From Microcystis aeruginosa FD4 (lineage in GTDB: Bacteria > Cyanobacteriota > Cyanobacteriia > Cyanobacteriales > Microcystaceae): a stretch of DNA of 64,000 nt. The stretch covers positions 4,588,001 through 4,652,000 of the forward strand of contig NZ_CP046973.1 in NCBI RefSeq assembly GCF_009792235.1. The letters run 5' to 3'. The translations under genes were made by a program, and so were the position numbers. The notes under the pieces are model-generated. The model made no database searches. It had not been told where the DNA came from and worked only from the letters and a program-made list of their open reading frames with translations. Below, one piece after another: positions 9,197 through 17,160 of the stretch (its first letter is position 1; the number at the start of each line of letters is the position of its first letter).

Positions 9197-10114
9197 TCAT
9201 GTCAAGTCAGCTTCACTTTGTTTGATGGTCAATTGACTGATTTTTTGGCGAGTTTCCTCGATGGTTAACCCTTGGGCTAAATCCCCCAATTCTTTGAGAA
9301 GATCATTAGTTAAGGAGAGAGATATTTGGCTATCCTGACCCGATAAATAGACAACTTTGGCTAATTCGGCCAGTTTAACTTTTTTGCTGGTGCGATTTTG
9401 GTAACTGACCGAAAACCCGTTAATCTCCGCAGACTCTTGCTGGATAATTGCCGACTTTAAACGTTCCTTGAGATGTTCCATCTCTGTATCTAAAATCCTC
9501 CATTGCTGGTAAATTTCCCAATAACGATTAGTTAATCTTTCCAGATTCTCACCCGCGGGATCGGGAGTAATTAAATGGGAAAGCTGCAAAAGACGATGAT
9601 GGATTTGGGCCGTATATACGGGGTCTTTTTGTGCATATTCTAGCTGGGCCGCGGTTAAAGGTCTTTTGCCCCAATTCCCCCCCTGTTCACTTTTATCAAT
9701 AGCGGGAAAATGACAAAGACATTCAGCCACGGTTTTTAGTTGATAATTGGGTAAAGGAGCAATATAGTAGGGAACCTTTTTAGCTAACTCTAGGGTACAA
9801 GTAATTTTTTTAACTTTGCTTTTACCGCCCAAAAATTTACAATCATAACTAGCATTGTGAAAAACCTTTTCTATCCGGTCAACCAGCATGATTTTAGTGA
9901 TAAAATAGTCCCTAAGATCCGGTCGATCAAGAACATCCAAAATTGTCACCCGCTCCCCCGTTAAGTCCGTGGAATCAGCCAGAATTTGAATCAGAGACAA
10001 ACGGGGAGTCTTGCTATTGTAATCGGCCACTTCCGTATCTAACCAAAGAATGGGAAAATGAGAAAAGTGATCGATCGCATTCCTAATAGCGTCGGATTCC
10101 GTTAAATAAGACAT
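9197..10114 (-). CDS. RNase D-like 3'-5' exonuclease (DEDD family)
   Basis: A 305-residue protein with the three exonuclease motifs in order: LDTEVAD near residue 26 (Exo I, D and E), NASYDCKFL (Exo II, D) and YAQKDPVYT (Exo III, Y and D, so the DEDDy subtype). The rest is helical, with a charged region LKERLKSAIIQQESAE. Unlike classical RNase D, there is no clear HRDC pair, so the substrate (tRNA 3' ends or other RNA/DNA) is uncertain. I prefer the ATG at 10112-10114, beginning MSYLTESDA; a TTG start nine codons upstream would overlap the divergent usp gene. Confidence 0.85.
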   Translation of the reverse strand: MSYLTESDAIRNAIDHFSHFPILWLDTEVADYNSKTPRLSLIQILADSTDLTGERVTILDVLDRPDLRDYFITKIMLVDRIEKVFHNASYDCKFLGGKSKVKKITCTLELAKKVPYYIAPLPNYQLKTVAECLCHFPAIDKSEQGGNWGKRPLTAAQLEYAQKDPVYTAQIHHRLLQLSHLITPDPAGENLERLTNRYWEIYQQWRILDTEMEHLKERLKSAIIQQESAEINGFSVSYQNRTSKKVKLAELAKVVYLSGQDSQISLSLTNDLLKELGDLAQGLTIEETRQKISQLTIKQSEADLT

Positions 10115-10132
10115 GGTTGCAGAGGCTGAAAA

Positions 10133-10621
10133 ATGTATCAAAAAATCTTGATAGCAGTAGATTTATCAGAGATGGGAGACAGTGTTTTTAAGGAGGCTGT
10201 ATCCTTAGCTAGTAAGTACGAAGCTAACCTTCTACTACTGCACGTCCTTTCCCCTGAAGAAGATTATAGCCCTTTACCGATTCCACCCAATTTAGCCGAT
10301 ATTTACCCCGCCCAGGGTAATGATCTCACTCTCGATTTTTGGCGGCAACAATGGGAAGAATTCGAGCAGAAAGGGGTGGCCATGTTGCAAAAAAGAGCTA
10401 ATCAGGCGGGAGAAATGGGTGTAAAGGGAGAATACCGGCAAATTTACGGTCATGCCGCTAAAACTATCTGTAAAGTGGCGCGAGAGGAAAATATTGATTT
10501 AATTGTTATCGGCCGGCGTGGGCGATCGGGTCTAGGAGAGTTATTCTTAGGTAGTGTGAGTAATTATGTTCTCCATCATGCCCCCTGTTCTGTGTTAATT
10601 GTTCAACATCATCAGGACTAA
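10133..10621 (+). CDS. Universal stress protein (UspA family)
   Basis: A 162-residue single-domain Usp. It begins YQKILIAVDLSEMGDSVF, and the ATP-binding signature GRRGRSGLGELFLGSVS is present near the C-terminus, followed by HHAPCSVLIV. The G-x2-G-x9-GS arrangement indicates an ATP-binding member. These cytoplasmic proteins act in stress endurance, with no defined reaction. The gene is divergent from the exonuclease gene, with only 18 bases between start codons, and convergent with lepB. Confidence 0.93.
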   Translation: MYQKILIAVDLSEMGDSVFKEAVSLASKYEANLLLLHVLSPEEDYSPLPIPPNLADIYPAQGNDLTLDFWRQQWEEFEQKGVAMLQKRANQAGEMGVKGEYRQIYGHAAKTICKVAREENIDLIVIGRRGRSGLGELFLGSVSNYVLHHAPCSVLIVQHHQD

Positions 10622-10630
10622 AAATTTCTG

Positions 10631-11206
10631 TTAGCGATTCCCCCCTAAAATCCCCAAACGATTAAAAGGAAAAAAGCGAAAAACCGCCCTACCAATCACG
10701 TTATTTTCCGGTAAAAACCCCCAGATATGGGAGTCATTGCTATTATTGCGATTATCTCCCATGACAAATAAGTTATTTTCCGGCACGAGCAAAGGCATTA
10801 AATTATATTGAGGGGGTTCGAGAATATAATCCTCTGACAAGGGTTGATTATTCAGATAAATTTTGCCCTCCTTGACAGCAATCACATCCCCTGCGGTGGC
10901 AATCACTCTTTTAATAAAAGCTTGGTCTTTTTGGTATCCCTGTAATTGTAATTGTGCCGGCGGTTCAAAGACGACGATATCCCCCCGTCGAGGAGGATGG
11001 AAATCGTAGGAAAGTTTTTCCACTACTAAGCGATCGCCCTGTGCTAAAGTGGGTAACATAGAATCAGAGGGGATAAAACGAGGTTCAGCCACAAAAGTGC
11101 GGATCAGTAGGGCTAAAACTAAAGCTATAGTGATAATTTGCAGATTTTCTCGAATAGAAGCCCAAAAACTATTGGATTTGTCCTTATTAATTTCTTGCTC
11201 TTGCAT
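10631..11206 (-). CDS. lepB: Signal peptidase I
   Basis: A 191-residue membrane protease that removes signal peptides from exported proteins. One TM helix (about residues 22-40) is followed by FIPSDSMLPTL with the catalytic Ser49 and by FIKRVIA with the general-base Lys99. VMGDNRNNSNDSHIWG is the conserved C-terminal box. The length fits the short cyanobacterial form. Its ATG overlaps the stop codon of mazG by one base (TAATG at 11204-11208), so the two genes form a translationally coupled operon. Confidence 0.96.
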   Translation of the reverse strand: MQEQEINKDKSNSFWASIRENLQIITIALVLALLIRTFVAEPRFIPSDSMLPTLAQGDRLVVEKLSYDFHPPRRGDIVVFEPPAQLQLQGYQKDQAFIKRVIATAGDVIAVKEGKIYLNNQPLSEDYILEPPQYNLMPLLVPENNLFVMGDNRNNSNDSHIWGFLPENNVIGRAVFRFFPFNRLGILGGNR

Positions 11207-12039
11207 TATTGCCCAGATGATGGTTGATGTAACTTAGCTTTCGCTTGCTGCCAGAAAACTGTTAATTCCTCTAGTGTATAGTCATGGAGAGGCTTTTCCG
11301 CCACAGATTCCACTAGGGAAAAACGTTGAATAAAACGCAGATTAGTCTCTTGTAAAGCGATACTGGGGTCTAAATCATACCAGCGAGCAAGATTGACAAT
11401 AGTAAAGAGTAAATCGCCTAATTCTGCCTGTTGATGCTCTTTATCGCCCGATTCTAGGGACTCTTGCCATTCTGCCAACTCTTCGCCAAATTTTTCCCAG
11501 ACTCCTGCGATATTTTCCCACTCAAAACCGACCCGCGCCGCTTGCCGAGAAATTTTCATCGCCCCGATCAAGGGTGGTAAAGTTTGGGCATAACGGGTTA
11601 ATTTGCCGCTAATAGTCGGGTCATTTTTTTCCTCAGCTTTGATTTTCTCCCAATTTTGACGCACCTGTTCGGGATTTTCTAGGGATAGATCTGCGAAAAC
11701 GTGGGGATGACGACGGATTAATTTATCAGTGATGCCTCTAGCCACTTCTTCTAGGCTAAAATTACCCTTATCACTGGCAATTTGGGCTTGTAAAACCACC
11801 TGTAGCAGTAAATCGCCTAATTCCTCAGCAATGGCAGTTTTATCACCGCTTTTAATCGCCGCTACCACCTCATAAGCTTCCTCGATAACGTAGGGAATCA
11901 GGGTTTCCGGGGTTTGGGCTAAATCCCAAGGACAGCCGCTTTCTGGGTCTCTTAAACGGGCAACAACGGTGATTAAATGGTTTAATGCCTCTAAGATGGC
12001 CTTGTAGCTGGGATTGTCGGTTTCTGGAAGGCTAGACAT
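11206..12039 (-). CDS. mazG: Nucleoside triphosphate pyrophosphohydrolase
   Basis: A 277-residue tandem-domain MazG that hydrolyses (d)NTPs to the monophosphate and pyrophosphate, a house-cleaning role. The first domain shows GCPWDLAQTPETLIPYVIEE and the EELGDLLLQ metal-binding helix; the second shows AELGDLLFTIVNLARW. Both EExxD/ExxD type sites appear intact. The ATG at 12037-12039 is preferred because it gives the ordinary length. It is the upstream gene of the mazG-lepB pair. Confidence 0.95.
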   Translation of the reverse strand: MSSLPETDNPSYKAILEALNHLITVVARLRDPESGCPWDLAQTPETLIPYVIEEAYEVVAAIKSGDKTAIAEELGDLLLQVVLQAQIASDKGNFSLEEVARGITDKLIRRHPHVFADLSLENPEQVRQNWEKIKAEEKNDPTISGKLTRYAQTLPPLIGAMKISRQAARVGFEWENIAGVWEKFGEELAEWQESLESGDKEHQQAELGDLLFTIVNLARWYDLDPSIALQETNLRFIQRFSLVESVAEKPLHDYTLEELTVFWQQAKAKLHQPSSGQ

Positions 12040-12073
12040 CGATTTTTTCCGGTTTTCTCCCCCAGTATACCGG

Positions 12074-12128
12074 TCAGTTATCAGTGATCAGTGATCAGTT
12101 ATCAGATGTGAGTTTTCAGTTAACTGTT
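12074..12128. repeat. CAGT-type degenerate short repeat tract
   Basis: Repeated GTTATCAGTGATCAGT units upstream of mazG. It is the same family as at 683-768 and ends with the shared tail AGATGTGAGTTTTCAGTT, which is also seen at 49385-49402. Confidence 0.75.
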
Positions 12129-12160
12129 TAGCGATCACAGCAAAAAATCTCTTAAGTAGG

Positions 12161-12254
12161 GAGGTACAATTATTTGTAGGATGGGTTAGCGCACTTCGTA
12201 ACCCATGCGGGCGTTGGGTTTCATGCTTCAACCCAACCTACAACTTCGTACCTC
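12161..12254. mobile_element. MITE-like palindromic element
   Basis: It is bounded by the inverted ends GAGGTAC (12161-12167) and GTACCTC (12248-12254). Inside are two palindromes: GGGTTA...TAACCC, and GTTGGGTTTCATGCTTCAACCCAAC, which also occurs at 55364-55392. The stretch GTACAATTATTTGTAGGA recurs in inverted orientation near 55420-55445. No ORF is present. Confidence 0.55.
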
Positions 12255-12293
12255 ACCATTCAGATAACTGCTTTAGCTCAATAACGATGAAAA

Positions 12294-12312
12294 AACCCGG
12301 TGAAACCGGGTT
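12294..12312 (-). terminator. Rho-independent terminator of the gene at 12410-12781
   Basis: On the minus strand, AACCCGG, a 5-base loop and CCGGGTT are followed by a run of T. It lies 98 bases downstream of the minus-strand membrane-protein gene. Confidence 0.7.
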
Positions 12313-12409
12313 GCACTAGCTTGGAATGTGTATAGTCAACTGATCAAGCAGTTGAAAACTTAAATAAATCTAAATAGAAAAAAGGTAAGCAATTGTAAGA
12401 AAATCAAAT

Positions 12410-12781
12410 TTAATGAACCACCCCGCAAGTTAAGGGGCAAGAAGCATAAACAGCTTGATGAGAGGTTTTTACCTCACCGTGTAACCAGTGCAACCAGCTA
12501 ACTTCATGGGGATGAACACCTTTTGCTGCTAATAAAGCGGCACTAATTAGGATAGCCAAAATATTGATGCCGATAATCATTCCCGCCACTAAAAGCACGG
12601 AACTAATCGGTAAAACTGACTGTAAGATAATCGCCGACAATGCTCCCACTGTCATCATTAATACTACTAAAGGAAATCCCACTACTAATAAACAGACAGT
12701 TAGGACAAAATTCCAGAGAAGAAAGCTTTTTAGCATTGCTAAAGAAACGTAGCCCCAGTTATTTCTTGCGGTTAATTGCAT
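12410..12781 (-). CDS. Small membrane protein of unknown function
   Basis: A 123-residue protein with two long hydrophobic stretches (about residues 13-50 and 55-85, rich in Leu/Val/Ile). A short cytoplasmic tail follows, with His/Trp residues (VHPHEVSWLHWLH) and two Cys at the end (CPLTC). A good ribosome-binding sequence (GAGGTCAGGA) precedes the ATG at 12779-12781, and a terminator lies downstream, so it is a real single-gene unit. No family is recognised. The His and Cys residues might bind a metal, but that is only a guess. Confidence 0.6.
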   Translation of the reverse strand: MQLTARNNWGYVSLAMLKSFLLWNFVLTVCLLVVGFPLVVLMMTVGALSAIILQSVLPISSVLLVAGMIIGINILAILISAALLAAKGVHPHEVSWLHWLHGEVKTSHQAVYASCPLTCGVVH

Positions 12782-13397
12782 CTTCCTGACCTCTTACAAA
12801 CTTGGTGGTCTAACTTTTCTGCACGTCGGCTCAAAGTTGATGAAAACCAGTATAGGGAAAACACCGAAGAAGATGAGCTATTCGCAATATAAATTTACAA
12901 TCATCGCTGATCATCCATGTTATATGTATCGAACTATTACAAGAATCGGCGAGAGGTATCGAAAACTTTACAATCAGTTTATCTTGATCCCCAATCAAAT
13001 TTCCTACTGAAATCCTTGATCCCCGTCGATAATCCTTTCTTGTCTCCCTGCCGTCAGATTTTTCCTCGTCTCCTTGTAACAAATATTTACAAGTACCTCT
13101 AGAATTCTCAGGAAATAGGTGGACGGGAGTGCTGGAGCAGGGAGAGGGGAGAACAAATAAAAATAATCTCCTGAATAAGCTAAGACGCATTTTAACGGCC
13201 TATCCTTAGATTAGCTGAATCTCCCGCAATCCCTTTACTGTTGCAAGAGTGCAAGAGTGCCTCATCTCAACAAGCAATTTAGATGTGCGGGCAGCTTATG
13301 AGCGGCTTTTCTTTGTCACAGAATTGACATCCGGCTGTTATAGTCCTGACAAATGAGAGTTATATGCTGAAGTTAATCCAGCAAAGGAATAAATCAT

Positions 13398-13446
13398 TTC
13401 CCCTAGCCTAGCTTTCCTCAAGCTTTCCATACAGGCTCTAGGGGAA
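13398..13446 (+). terminator. Strong hairpin followed by T-rich tract (terminator or end of a small RNA)
   Basis: TTCCCCTAG at 13398-13406 pairs with CTAGGGGAA at 13438-13446. An inner AGCTT/AAGCT stem lies in the loop, and GTTTATTTTTCT follows on the plus strand. No coding gene ends here, so the transcript it would terminate is unknown. Confidence 0.45.
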
Positions 13447-13525
13447 GTTTATTTTTCTGTAGATTTTACCCGTTCTTTGCTCACAACATCGTCAGAATAA
13501 ATCCCCGTCCCCGTGCCTTTAAGCC

Positions 13526-13640
13526 GTACTGCATTTAAACTGCATCTGGGAAATTTTAGTACAAATGCTCACCACCCCTCTCCCGGCTCCCGGCTCCCTT
13601 TTCCCCTGCAATCTTAACGAGTAATTTAGATAGTCAACAG
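13526..13640. repeat. Dispersed repeat, copy 1 (second copy 55452-55552)
   Basis: Both copies start GTACTGCATTTAAACTGCAT and continue GGAAATTTTAGTACAAATGCTCA. They have a variable C/T-rich middle and end GTAATTTAGATAGTCAACAG. The first part is palindromic around TTTAAA. Confidence 0.7.
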
Positions 13641-13799
13641 TTTACCTCCCATGAGGAAAACCCCTACCCGGCCGGAAAAGGCAATTTTTCTAGAAGTTGA
13701 CAAGCCTTGACAGCAGGGAAGACAGTCAGGCAGACTAACCTAAAAAGGTTTTTGGGGCGAAAAATGGTTTCTTCCCCTTCTGTCTCCCTAAAGACAGTC

Positions 13800-14216
13800 T
13801 TAGCTCTGATGGCGAGCATAATCATCCTGAAAACGCACTATATCATCCTCTCCTAAATATTCCCCATTTTGCACTTCAATTAACACCAATTTGATCACCC
13901 CGGGGTTTTCCAGACGGTGAGCGGTACACTGCGGCACATAAGTGGACTGATTGGCTCCGAGAATTTCCTCGTTATCTCCACAGGTGACTTTTGCAGTCCC
14001 CGAAACGACAATCCAGTGTTCACTGCGATGGTAGTGCATCTGTAAACTGAGACGATGACCCGGATTCACTTCAATTCGCTTGATTTTATAACCAGGACCC
14101 TCTTCTAGGGTGGTGAAAGAACCCCAGGGCCTAAATTCTGTTGCTGCCGATTCTATGCTCGAAATAAGCTGAAATGGTGCCACATCTTGGGATGCGATCA
14201 TTATATATGTCTCCAT
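13800..14216 (-). CDS. Stand-alone mannose-6-phosphate isomerase type II cupin
   Basis: A 138-residue cupin equal to the C-terminal domain of bifunctional mannose-1-phosphate guanylyltransferase/isomerase. Seen are RPWGSFTTLEEGPGYKIKRIEV, the metal-binding HYHRSEHWIVVSGTAKV box (two His and a Glu/His) and PQCTAHRLENPG. The family interconverts fructose-6-P and mannose-6-P for GDP-mannose and polysaccharide supply. No guanylyltransferase domain is attached. The ATG at 14214-14216 is used; a second Met lies at residue 6. It is a single gene, with a repeat tract upstream. Confidence 0.85.
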   Translation of the reverse strand: METYIMIASQDVAPFQLISSIESAATEFRPWGSFTTLEEGPGYKIKRIEVNPGHRLSLQMHYHRSEHWIVVSGTAKVTCGDNEEILGANQSTYVPQCTAHRLENPGVIKLVLIEVQNGEYLGEDDIVRFQDDYARHQS

Positions 14217-14271
14217 TGCTAGGTCTGATCTTAGTCCAAGATAGCAGCAAAAACCCTAGATGGCATCTAAG

Positions 14272-14340
14272 TCAGTGATCAGTAAACAGTAAACAGTGAT
14301 CAGTGAACTGAAAACTGACATCTGATCACTGATCACTGAT
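14272..14340. repeat. CAGT-type degenerate short repeat tract
   Basis: It lies between the cupin gene and gatC and abuts the stop codon of gatC (14341-14343) without any spacer. It contains TGATCA palindromes. Confidence 0.75.
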
Positions 14341-14637
14341 TTAGTCTTCGTCGGTGTTGAGAATGCGGGGAACGCGGAAATAATCCCCTTCCGGGGCCGG
14401 CGATTCTTGCACTAAGACCTCGTGATCGGGATAAAGTCTATTACTATCGGCGCGAGTAATATTTTGAATTTCGATCGCTCGCATGGTGGGTGGCACATTT
14501 TCCGTATCTAATTCCGTTAACTGCTCGAAATAATCAAGGATTCCGCTTAATTGCCCCGCAAATTGTTCTTCTTCGCTGCTATTAATCTCTAAACGGGCTA
14601 AATGGGCGATTTTTTCAACTGTAGCTCGATCGATCAT
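14341..14637 (-). CDS. gatC: Aspartyl/glutamyl-tRNA amidotransferase subunit C
   Basis: A 98-residue GatC. It stabilises the GatCAB complex, which converts Glu-tRNA-Gln (and Asp-tRNA-Asn) to the amide forms. The typical start VEKIAHLARLEI, then FEQLTELDTENVPPT and the C-terminal PEGDYFRVPRIL are present. GatA and GatB are not in the window. The ATG at 14635-14637 follows normal family length. The stop codon abuts a CAGT repeat tract. Confidence 0.95.
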   Translation of the reverse strand: MIDRATVEKIAHLARLEINSSEEEQFAGQLSGILDYFEQLTELDTENVPPTMRAIEIQNITRADSNRLYPDHEVLVQESPAPEGDYFRVPRILNTDED

Positions 14638-14934
14638 GGGAGAAATGGGGAATTATGAATTATGAATTGGGGAGTGGGGGAGTGGGGAGCAGGGAGCAGG
14701 GAGAACGGAGCAGGGGAGCAGGGAGAAAAAACTGATTACTGATAACAAGGGCCGAATCTAAAACCTAATTGGTTAAGCTAAAAGCTTTGATGTGCTTAGT
14801 TTCTAACCTTCTTTTTAGGTAGGAGAATTGCCAGATTCTGTCTTTTGCACGAGTGCCTGTTGCCTCTTACCTTCAGAAGCTGATTACTGTCTCCTGACTC
14901 CTAACTCCTGACGACCGACGACCGGCTTCTCAAT
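14638..14934. other. Gap with A/G-rich simple repeats
   Basis: GGGGAGTGGGGAGCAGGGAGCAGG-like purine units at about 14670-14727 and short CTCCTGACTCC units near 14890. No gene is supported. Confidence 0.5.
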
Positions 14935-15456
14935 TTAGAAGAAAACATCAATTTCCGATCGCCCGGTGATTTTCAGCCAGTTTTGGGCTTCAATGTAGTT
15001 ATTGGGGGCTAATCGGATGGCTTGTTTCCAGTATTCTGCCGCTTTGTCGTAGAGTGCTTCTGCTTCGGCCTGTTGACCGTCTTCTCTGGCTTTTTCCCCT
15101 TGAAAATGGTAAATAACGGCGATATTATTCAAGGCGGAGGGCATTCTGGGATTGAGTTGGATAGCTTCTTCGTAGTATTCCAGAGCCTTTTCATGCTCGC
15201 CGTTACTAGCGTGGATAATGCCAATATTGTAGAGGATATAACTGCGATCGTTAGGATCCTCTTCTAATGTTAAAGCTTCATAGTAATTATCGAGGGCCTC
15301 GGCGTATTCACCGTCAGCTTGGGCAGACATCCCATCGCGATAATAAACAAAGGCTTCCTTGGCTTTTTTATTGGCGGGGAGTATCTTTAAAATGATATCC
15401 GCCATGACGGTAAAAGATTTATCAATAAAATTATCGTTACGTTGAGTGCGTGGCAT
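14935..15456 (-). CDS. ycf3: Photosystem I assembly protein Ycf3
   Basis: A 173-residue TPR protein that acts in assembly of the PSI core on the thylakoid membrane. The start MPRTQRNDNFIDKSFTVMAD is diagnostic and fixes the ATG at 15454-15456; the frame is open for another 33 codons upstream, but that part is not conserved. Three TPRs follow, including AYYRDGM-type, YILYNIGIIHASNGEHEKAL and ALNNIAVIYHFQGEKA. The end EAQNWLKITGR is typical. The length equals that of plastid and cyanobacterial Ycf3. Confidence 0.96.
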   Translation of the reverse strand: MPRTQRNDNFIDKSFTVMADIILKILPANKKAKEAFVYYRDGMSAQADGEYAEALDNYYEALTLEEDPNDRSYILYNIGIIHASNGEHEKALEYYEEAIQLNPRMPSALNNIAVIYHFQGEKAREDGQQAEAEALYDKAAEYWKQAIRLAPNNYIEAQNWLKITGRSEIDVFF

Positions 15457-15601
15457 AGTTAGGACGAGTAGGCGAGCGAAATGACTATTTACCTTTATAG
15501 CACTCGCAAGAAACCCTAGGGCTGTTTTTCTAATTTTTCTGGCCACGGTTTCCATTTAGAGGGTCTTTGCTGGTCCGGCAGCGAACAATCAACATCCCTA
15601 C

Positions 15602-15760
15602 TCAGAAGCGGTTCCACTGGCAGCCACTCCCCAGCCAGCGGTAACTACAGGGACTACTAATCTTCATCCTTTGCGTCCCGATTGGGAAAATGTCAAAGAG
15701 GAAATCATGTATCGGGGTGTATTCAGAAAGTTGACAACTCCAGGCGATATTCGCCAAATT
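15602..15760 (+). pseudogene. Fragment of a NADAR-like (YbiA/DUF1768) gene cut by an IS1-type element
   Basis: In one plus frame the sequence reads ...NLHPLRPDWENVKEEIMY then FRKLTTPGDIRQI. This resembles the helical part of NADAR domains (R-x-W-xx-K-xx-M ... KF ... DLR), a fold found in N-glycosidases acting on ADP-ribosylated or riboflavin-pathway substrates. The frame is lost exactly at the left inverted repeat of the IS at 15761, and no N-terminal part is found. The family call rests on one short stretch. Confidence 0.4.
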
Positions 15761-16575
15761 CGGCGTTGTCAGATGTAAAGATGAATCTAGCAAAAGTGTA
15801 GGGAACTGGAACATCCTTAAACTTAAGGTAATGAACTAGAAGCGGTAGGGAATTTTCTAACATTTTGACACATTTTGAAGAGCAGAGAGTCTGATGATGA
15901 AGACGCGCGGTTGTAATGACGTAATCTTGTATTTTCTCCCTCTACCCTTGTCCGATAACTTTTGCTAACAATCTGATCCCCGTCAGGGATAAATATTGGA
16001 TACACTGGATTTCCATCACTTACCCAAAAATAACATTGCCAAAATGAGATAGGTTGCCATAAACGTTGAAATGTCTCTCCACTATGTTGCCGAAGGCACT
16101 CGCCTTGCCAGACCACCAATTACCCATCCAAGAATTCCCTCTCGAAAGTGGTCAACAGCCGTCCAGAGCCAGATTTTGTGCTTTTTTTGACCAACAAAGG
16201 TCTCTAATTCATCTAGTTCTCCCACTTCTGGAATCGTTTCTGGATTATAGGAATCAGGCAGCAGTTTTCCCACTTGTTTGACCCAATCCATAATGGTTGT
16301 TCGTGAGACTCCCGTCACTCTCTCAATGCCTCGAAATCCCAGGCCATTTACCTACATTTTCAGACAGGTGCGCTTAACATCATCGCTATAGCCCTTGGTT
16401 TCATAGCTAGGGATGAACTGACGACCACAGTTTACACATATATAGTTTTGTTTTTGACCACGATGACCATTTTTATTGATGTGGTCACTTTGACATTCTG
16501 GACATTTCTTCCTTCTTTTTCCTTGATTGAGTTTCTATCTATTTTGCCTTCTCATCTCTTTATCTGACAACGCCG
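15761..16575 (-). mobile_element. Degraded IS1-family insertion sequence
   Basis: The 14-bp inverted ends CGGCGTTGTCAGAT (15761-15774) and ATCTGACAACGCCG (16562-16575) enclose 815 bp, close to the usual IS1 size. No target duplication is visible. It contains a broken transposase on the minus strand. Confidence 0.75.
15826..16535 (-). pseudogene. IS1-type transposase, inactivated by nonsense and frameshift changes
   Basis: The N-terminal InsA-like zinc finger CPECQSDHINKNGH with YICVNCGRQF is readable near 16410-16505. An in-frame TAG at about 16350 interrupts it. Then come the helix-turn-helix VSRTTIMDWVKQVG and the catalytic region ELETFVGQKKHKIWLWTAVD. The frame shifts near 16110, and the C-terminal part FQRLWQPISFWQCYFWVSDG continues in another frame to about 15830. 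The element cannot make an active enzyme. Confidence 0.8.
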
Positions 16576-16583
16576 TATGACTT

Positions 16584-16745
16584 GCATTAGGGAACGCACC
16601 CTAGGGCGATGGCGTACTGCTACGCAGTGCCTTCAGCATCGCACTTGGACTCACGACTTCAATCAATCTGCATGGTGCGTTCCCAAAAATCTGTTGGTGG
16701 GGCAGTAGGAGCCACCTTAGAGAACGCACCCTACAAGATCGGCGA
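16584..16745. repeat. Dispersed repeat ending in AGGGTGCGTTCCC / GGGAACGCACCCT
   Basis: It holds GGCGTACTGCTACGCAGTGCCTTCAGCATCGCACTTGGACT-like sequence, then the CATGGTGCGTTCCC and AACGCACCCTACAAGATCGGCGATCGC blocks. Related copies lie at 17683-17815 and 18530-18662. Confidence 0.65.
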
Positions 16746-16830
16746 TCGCACTGAAAAGCCATGTCACTTGAATCGGTTTTGGAAGATCAGCAAACATCTC
16801 CCGAAAACGAGCAGTGGTACAAGACTTCAC
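16717..16830 (-). pseudogene. RelE/HigB-like toxin truncated after about 22 residues
   Basis: A GTG start at 16828-16830 overlaps the TGA of the upstream antitoxin as GTGA, the usual coupling in toxin-antitoxin pairs. The first 22 residues, VKSCTTARFREMFADLPKPI plus QV, match the N-terminus of RelE-type mRNA interferases. After that the frame runs into the dispersed repeat (GCGATCGCCGATCTTGTAGGG...) and stops at 16717. The toxin body is absent, so it is dead. Confidence 0.6.
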
Positions 16831-17045
16831 AACGTTTCCTGGTCTAATTCTTGAGTCTTGCCCGATCGATGTTCTGCCATTGCTTCGGCTGCTAGTTTAG
16901 CCAGTAAGTTTGGTGAGCGGGCAAAGGAGTCATCCCATCGCTGCTCTTCCTCGAGTTCTGCCAAAATTAGGTTTGCGATCGCGTCCTGTTGATCGGTTGA
17001 CAAGGTTTTTAATTGGGCGATCGCCTGCTCAAGTCGTTCAGTCAT
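16827..17045 (-). CDS. Antitoxin-like protein of a broken RelE-type pair
   Basis: A 72-residue acidic helical protein (LEQAIAQLKTLSTDQQDAIANLILAELEEEQRWDDSF) of a type common as the upstream partner of RelE-like toxins in cyanobacteria. The ATG is at 17043-17045. Its stop codon overlaps the GTG of the toxin remnant at 16717-16830. With the toxin gone, it may act as an orphan antitoxin. The assignment rests on composition and on the coupled remnant. Confidence 0.6.
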   Translation of the reverse strand: MTERLEQAIAQLKTLSTDQQDAIANLILAELEEEQRWDDSFARSPNLLAKLAAEAMAEHRSGKTQELDQETL

Positions 17046-17160
17046 GTTCTTTAAAGCCTCGGTTCTTTTCTAGGAAGACGGGAGCGAGACAAAATTTCGC
17101 AATTTGCTTATCCCTCTTGATATGTTAAAATTATAGTGATTAGGCTTATCAACTCCACTT

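Larger units (their letters stand above)
12782..13799. other. 1-kb gap with no supported protein gene
   Basis: Short ORFs here have no convincing composition or start signals. What is visible is a strong hairpin at 13398-13446, one copy of a 115-bp dispersed repeat at 13526-13640, and A/G-rich spacer. A small RNA ending at the hairpin is possible. Confidence 0.5.

Noticed and set aside
12831..13190. 119-codon minus-strand ORF (MRLSLFRRLFLFV...) and a 61-codon plus-strand ORF at 12917
   Set aside because: Composition does not look like protein, no ribosome-binding site, the two overlap each other, and they lie in repeat-rich spacer.
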